Assembly (NCBI RefSeq): GCF_022063185.1
Contig: NZ_CP091913.1
Coordinates: 1,674,001 to 1,738,000 of the forward strand
DNA from: Nostoc sp. UHCC 0870
Lineage (GTDB): Bacteria > Cyanobacteriota > Cyanobacteriia > Cyanobacteriales > Nostocaceae
Direction: 5' to 3'
Length of the DNA stretch: 64,000 bases
Under the pieces are notes generated by a model. That model was given only the letters and a program-made list of their open reading frames with translations. It made no database searches and had not been told where the DNA came from. Numbering within the stretch: position 1 is the stretch's first letter; every line of letters starts with the position of its first letter. A program made the translations under genes and the position numbers. This document shows positions 63,504 through 64,000 of the stretch, piece after piece.

Positions 63504-64000
63504 TCAGTAAGCACCACTATTTTTATTAAACACAATGGCAACAGTTTTGAAAATTAGCTTCAAATCGTACATCAGACTCCAGTTTTTTTGATAGAGCAAA
63601 TCTAAGCGAATTACATCTTCAAAACTGCGGACTGTAGAACGTCCATTCACTTGCCATTCTCCAGTCATTCCTGGTTTTACATCCAAACGCTGCCATTCCG
63701 GTACTTCATATTGTTCTACTTCATCGGGTGTAGGAGGTCTAGTCCCTACTAGGCTCATATCTCCTGTCAATACGTTCCAAAATTGTGGTAACTCATCAAT
63801 GCTGGTTCGCCGAATAAATCTACCTACACGCGTAATTCTGGGATCATTTTCATTCTTAAAAAAAGCACCCTGTACTTGATTTTTAACTTGGGATTTTTTC
63901 GCTTCTGCATCTATACACATAGAGCGAAACTTCCAAATTTTGAACGGCTTTCCCATCCAACCACAACGAGTTTGACCAAAGAAAATGGGTCCTGGATTGT
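63504..64000 (-). CDS. Bacterial sugar transferase (WcaJ/RfbP type), 5' end outside window
   Basis: The C-terminal 165 residues or so are present. The frame continues past the internal Met at 63956 to the window edge, reading NPGPIFFGQTRCGWMGKPFK and then IWKFRSM. FFxQxRxG and FKIWKFRSM, with NDPRITRVGRFIRRTSIDEL and PQFWNVLTGDMSLVGTRPP, are signature motifs of polyprenyl-phosphate hexose-1-phosphate transferases, which start exopolysaccharide repeat units on undecaprenyl phosphate. C-terminal GEWQVNGRST matches too. Convergent to the NRPS cluster and probably part of a separate exopolysaccharide locus beyond the right edge. Confidence 0.92.
   Translation of the reverse strand, partial: NPGPIFFGQTRCGWMGKPFKIWKFRSMCIDAEAKKSQVKNQVQGAFFKNENDPRITRVGRFIRRTSIDELPQFWNVLTGDMSLVGTRPPTPDEVEQYEVPEWQRLDVKPGMTGEWQVNGRSTVRSFEDVIRLDLLYQKNWSLMYDLKLIFKTVAIVFNKNSGAY

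Overview
The window looks like chromosomal DNA of a filamentous, heterocyst-forming type cyanobacterium (Nostoc/Anabaena group). Evidence: very frequent HIP1 octamers (GCGATCGC), heptameric short tandem repeats (GGTGACA, CCCCAAT), the carboxysome shell protein CcmP, large Ser/Thr-His multi-sensor kinases, GGDEF-EAL proteins, a PEP-CTERM protein and several families of palindromic dispersed repeats. No plasmid, phage or CRISPR structure was seen.

Layout. 1-12.5 kb: a pentapeptide-repeat protein (cut by the window edge), CcmP, an FHA-PAS-GAF-GGDEF-EAL protein, a complete 1,665-bp insertion sequence with a 9-bp target duplication and a probable -1 frameshift site, a YdeI-like protein and an 1,800-residue hybrid kinase. 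12.7-30.2 kb: two divergent operons for making and exporting a surface glycan or glycolipid. Each has a COG4671-type glycosyltransferase next to the shared promoter region, GT4 glycosyltransferases and an MsbA/HepA-like ABC exporter. One operon adds a histidine phosphatase and a GT2, the other a phosphotransferase and a porin gene broken by one in-frame stop. 30.2-31.1 kb: a MITE-like element and a toxin-antitoxin pair. 31.1-34.1 kb: a response regulator, histidine kinase and PepSY-like protein. 34.2-45.3 kb: an orphan sugar-ABC permease, a CBS-GAF-PAS-GGDEF-EAL protein, a MarR regulator divergent from a desaturase/SDR fusion, TldD/TldE and a secreted glycerophosphodiesterase. 45.3-46.7 kb: a long AT-rich gap holding an aminotransferase remnant. 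46.7-63.3 kb: a compact NRPS-PKS cluster. The right edge holds a partial undecaprenyl-phosphate sugar transferase.

Two systems stand out. (1) The divergent glycan promoter region carries two arrays, one pointing at each operon, made of the 16-bp palindrome ATGAGAANNTTCTCAT followed by TCAT repeats at exactly 11-bp spacing. The same layout occurs between the response-regulator and histidine-kinase genes 12 kb away. Eleven-bp direct repeats are the classic OmpR/PhoB-type site, so this two-component system probably controls both glycan operons and itself. (2) The NRPS-PKS cluster reads: A-PCP (valine-type code), KS-AT-ACP-aminotransferase, C-A-N-methyltransferase-PCP, then a final module whose C domain lacks both histidines of HHxxxDG and whose A domain lacks the Asp235 and Lys517 equivalents, while its PCP and a cysteine-type thioesterase look intact. 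The predicted product is a small N-methylated peptide containing a beta-amino (possibly vicinal diamino) acid. I cannot match it to a known compound.

Limits: all assignments come from reading the sequence and remembered family motifs. No similarity search, structure prediction or statistical test was run.
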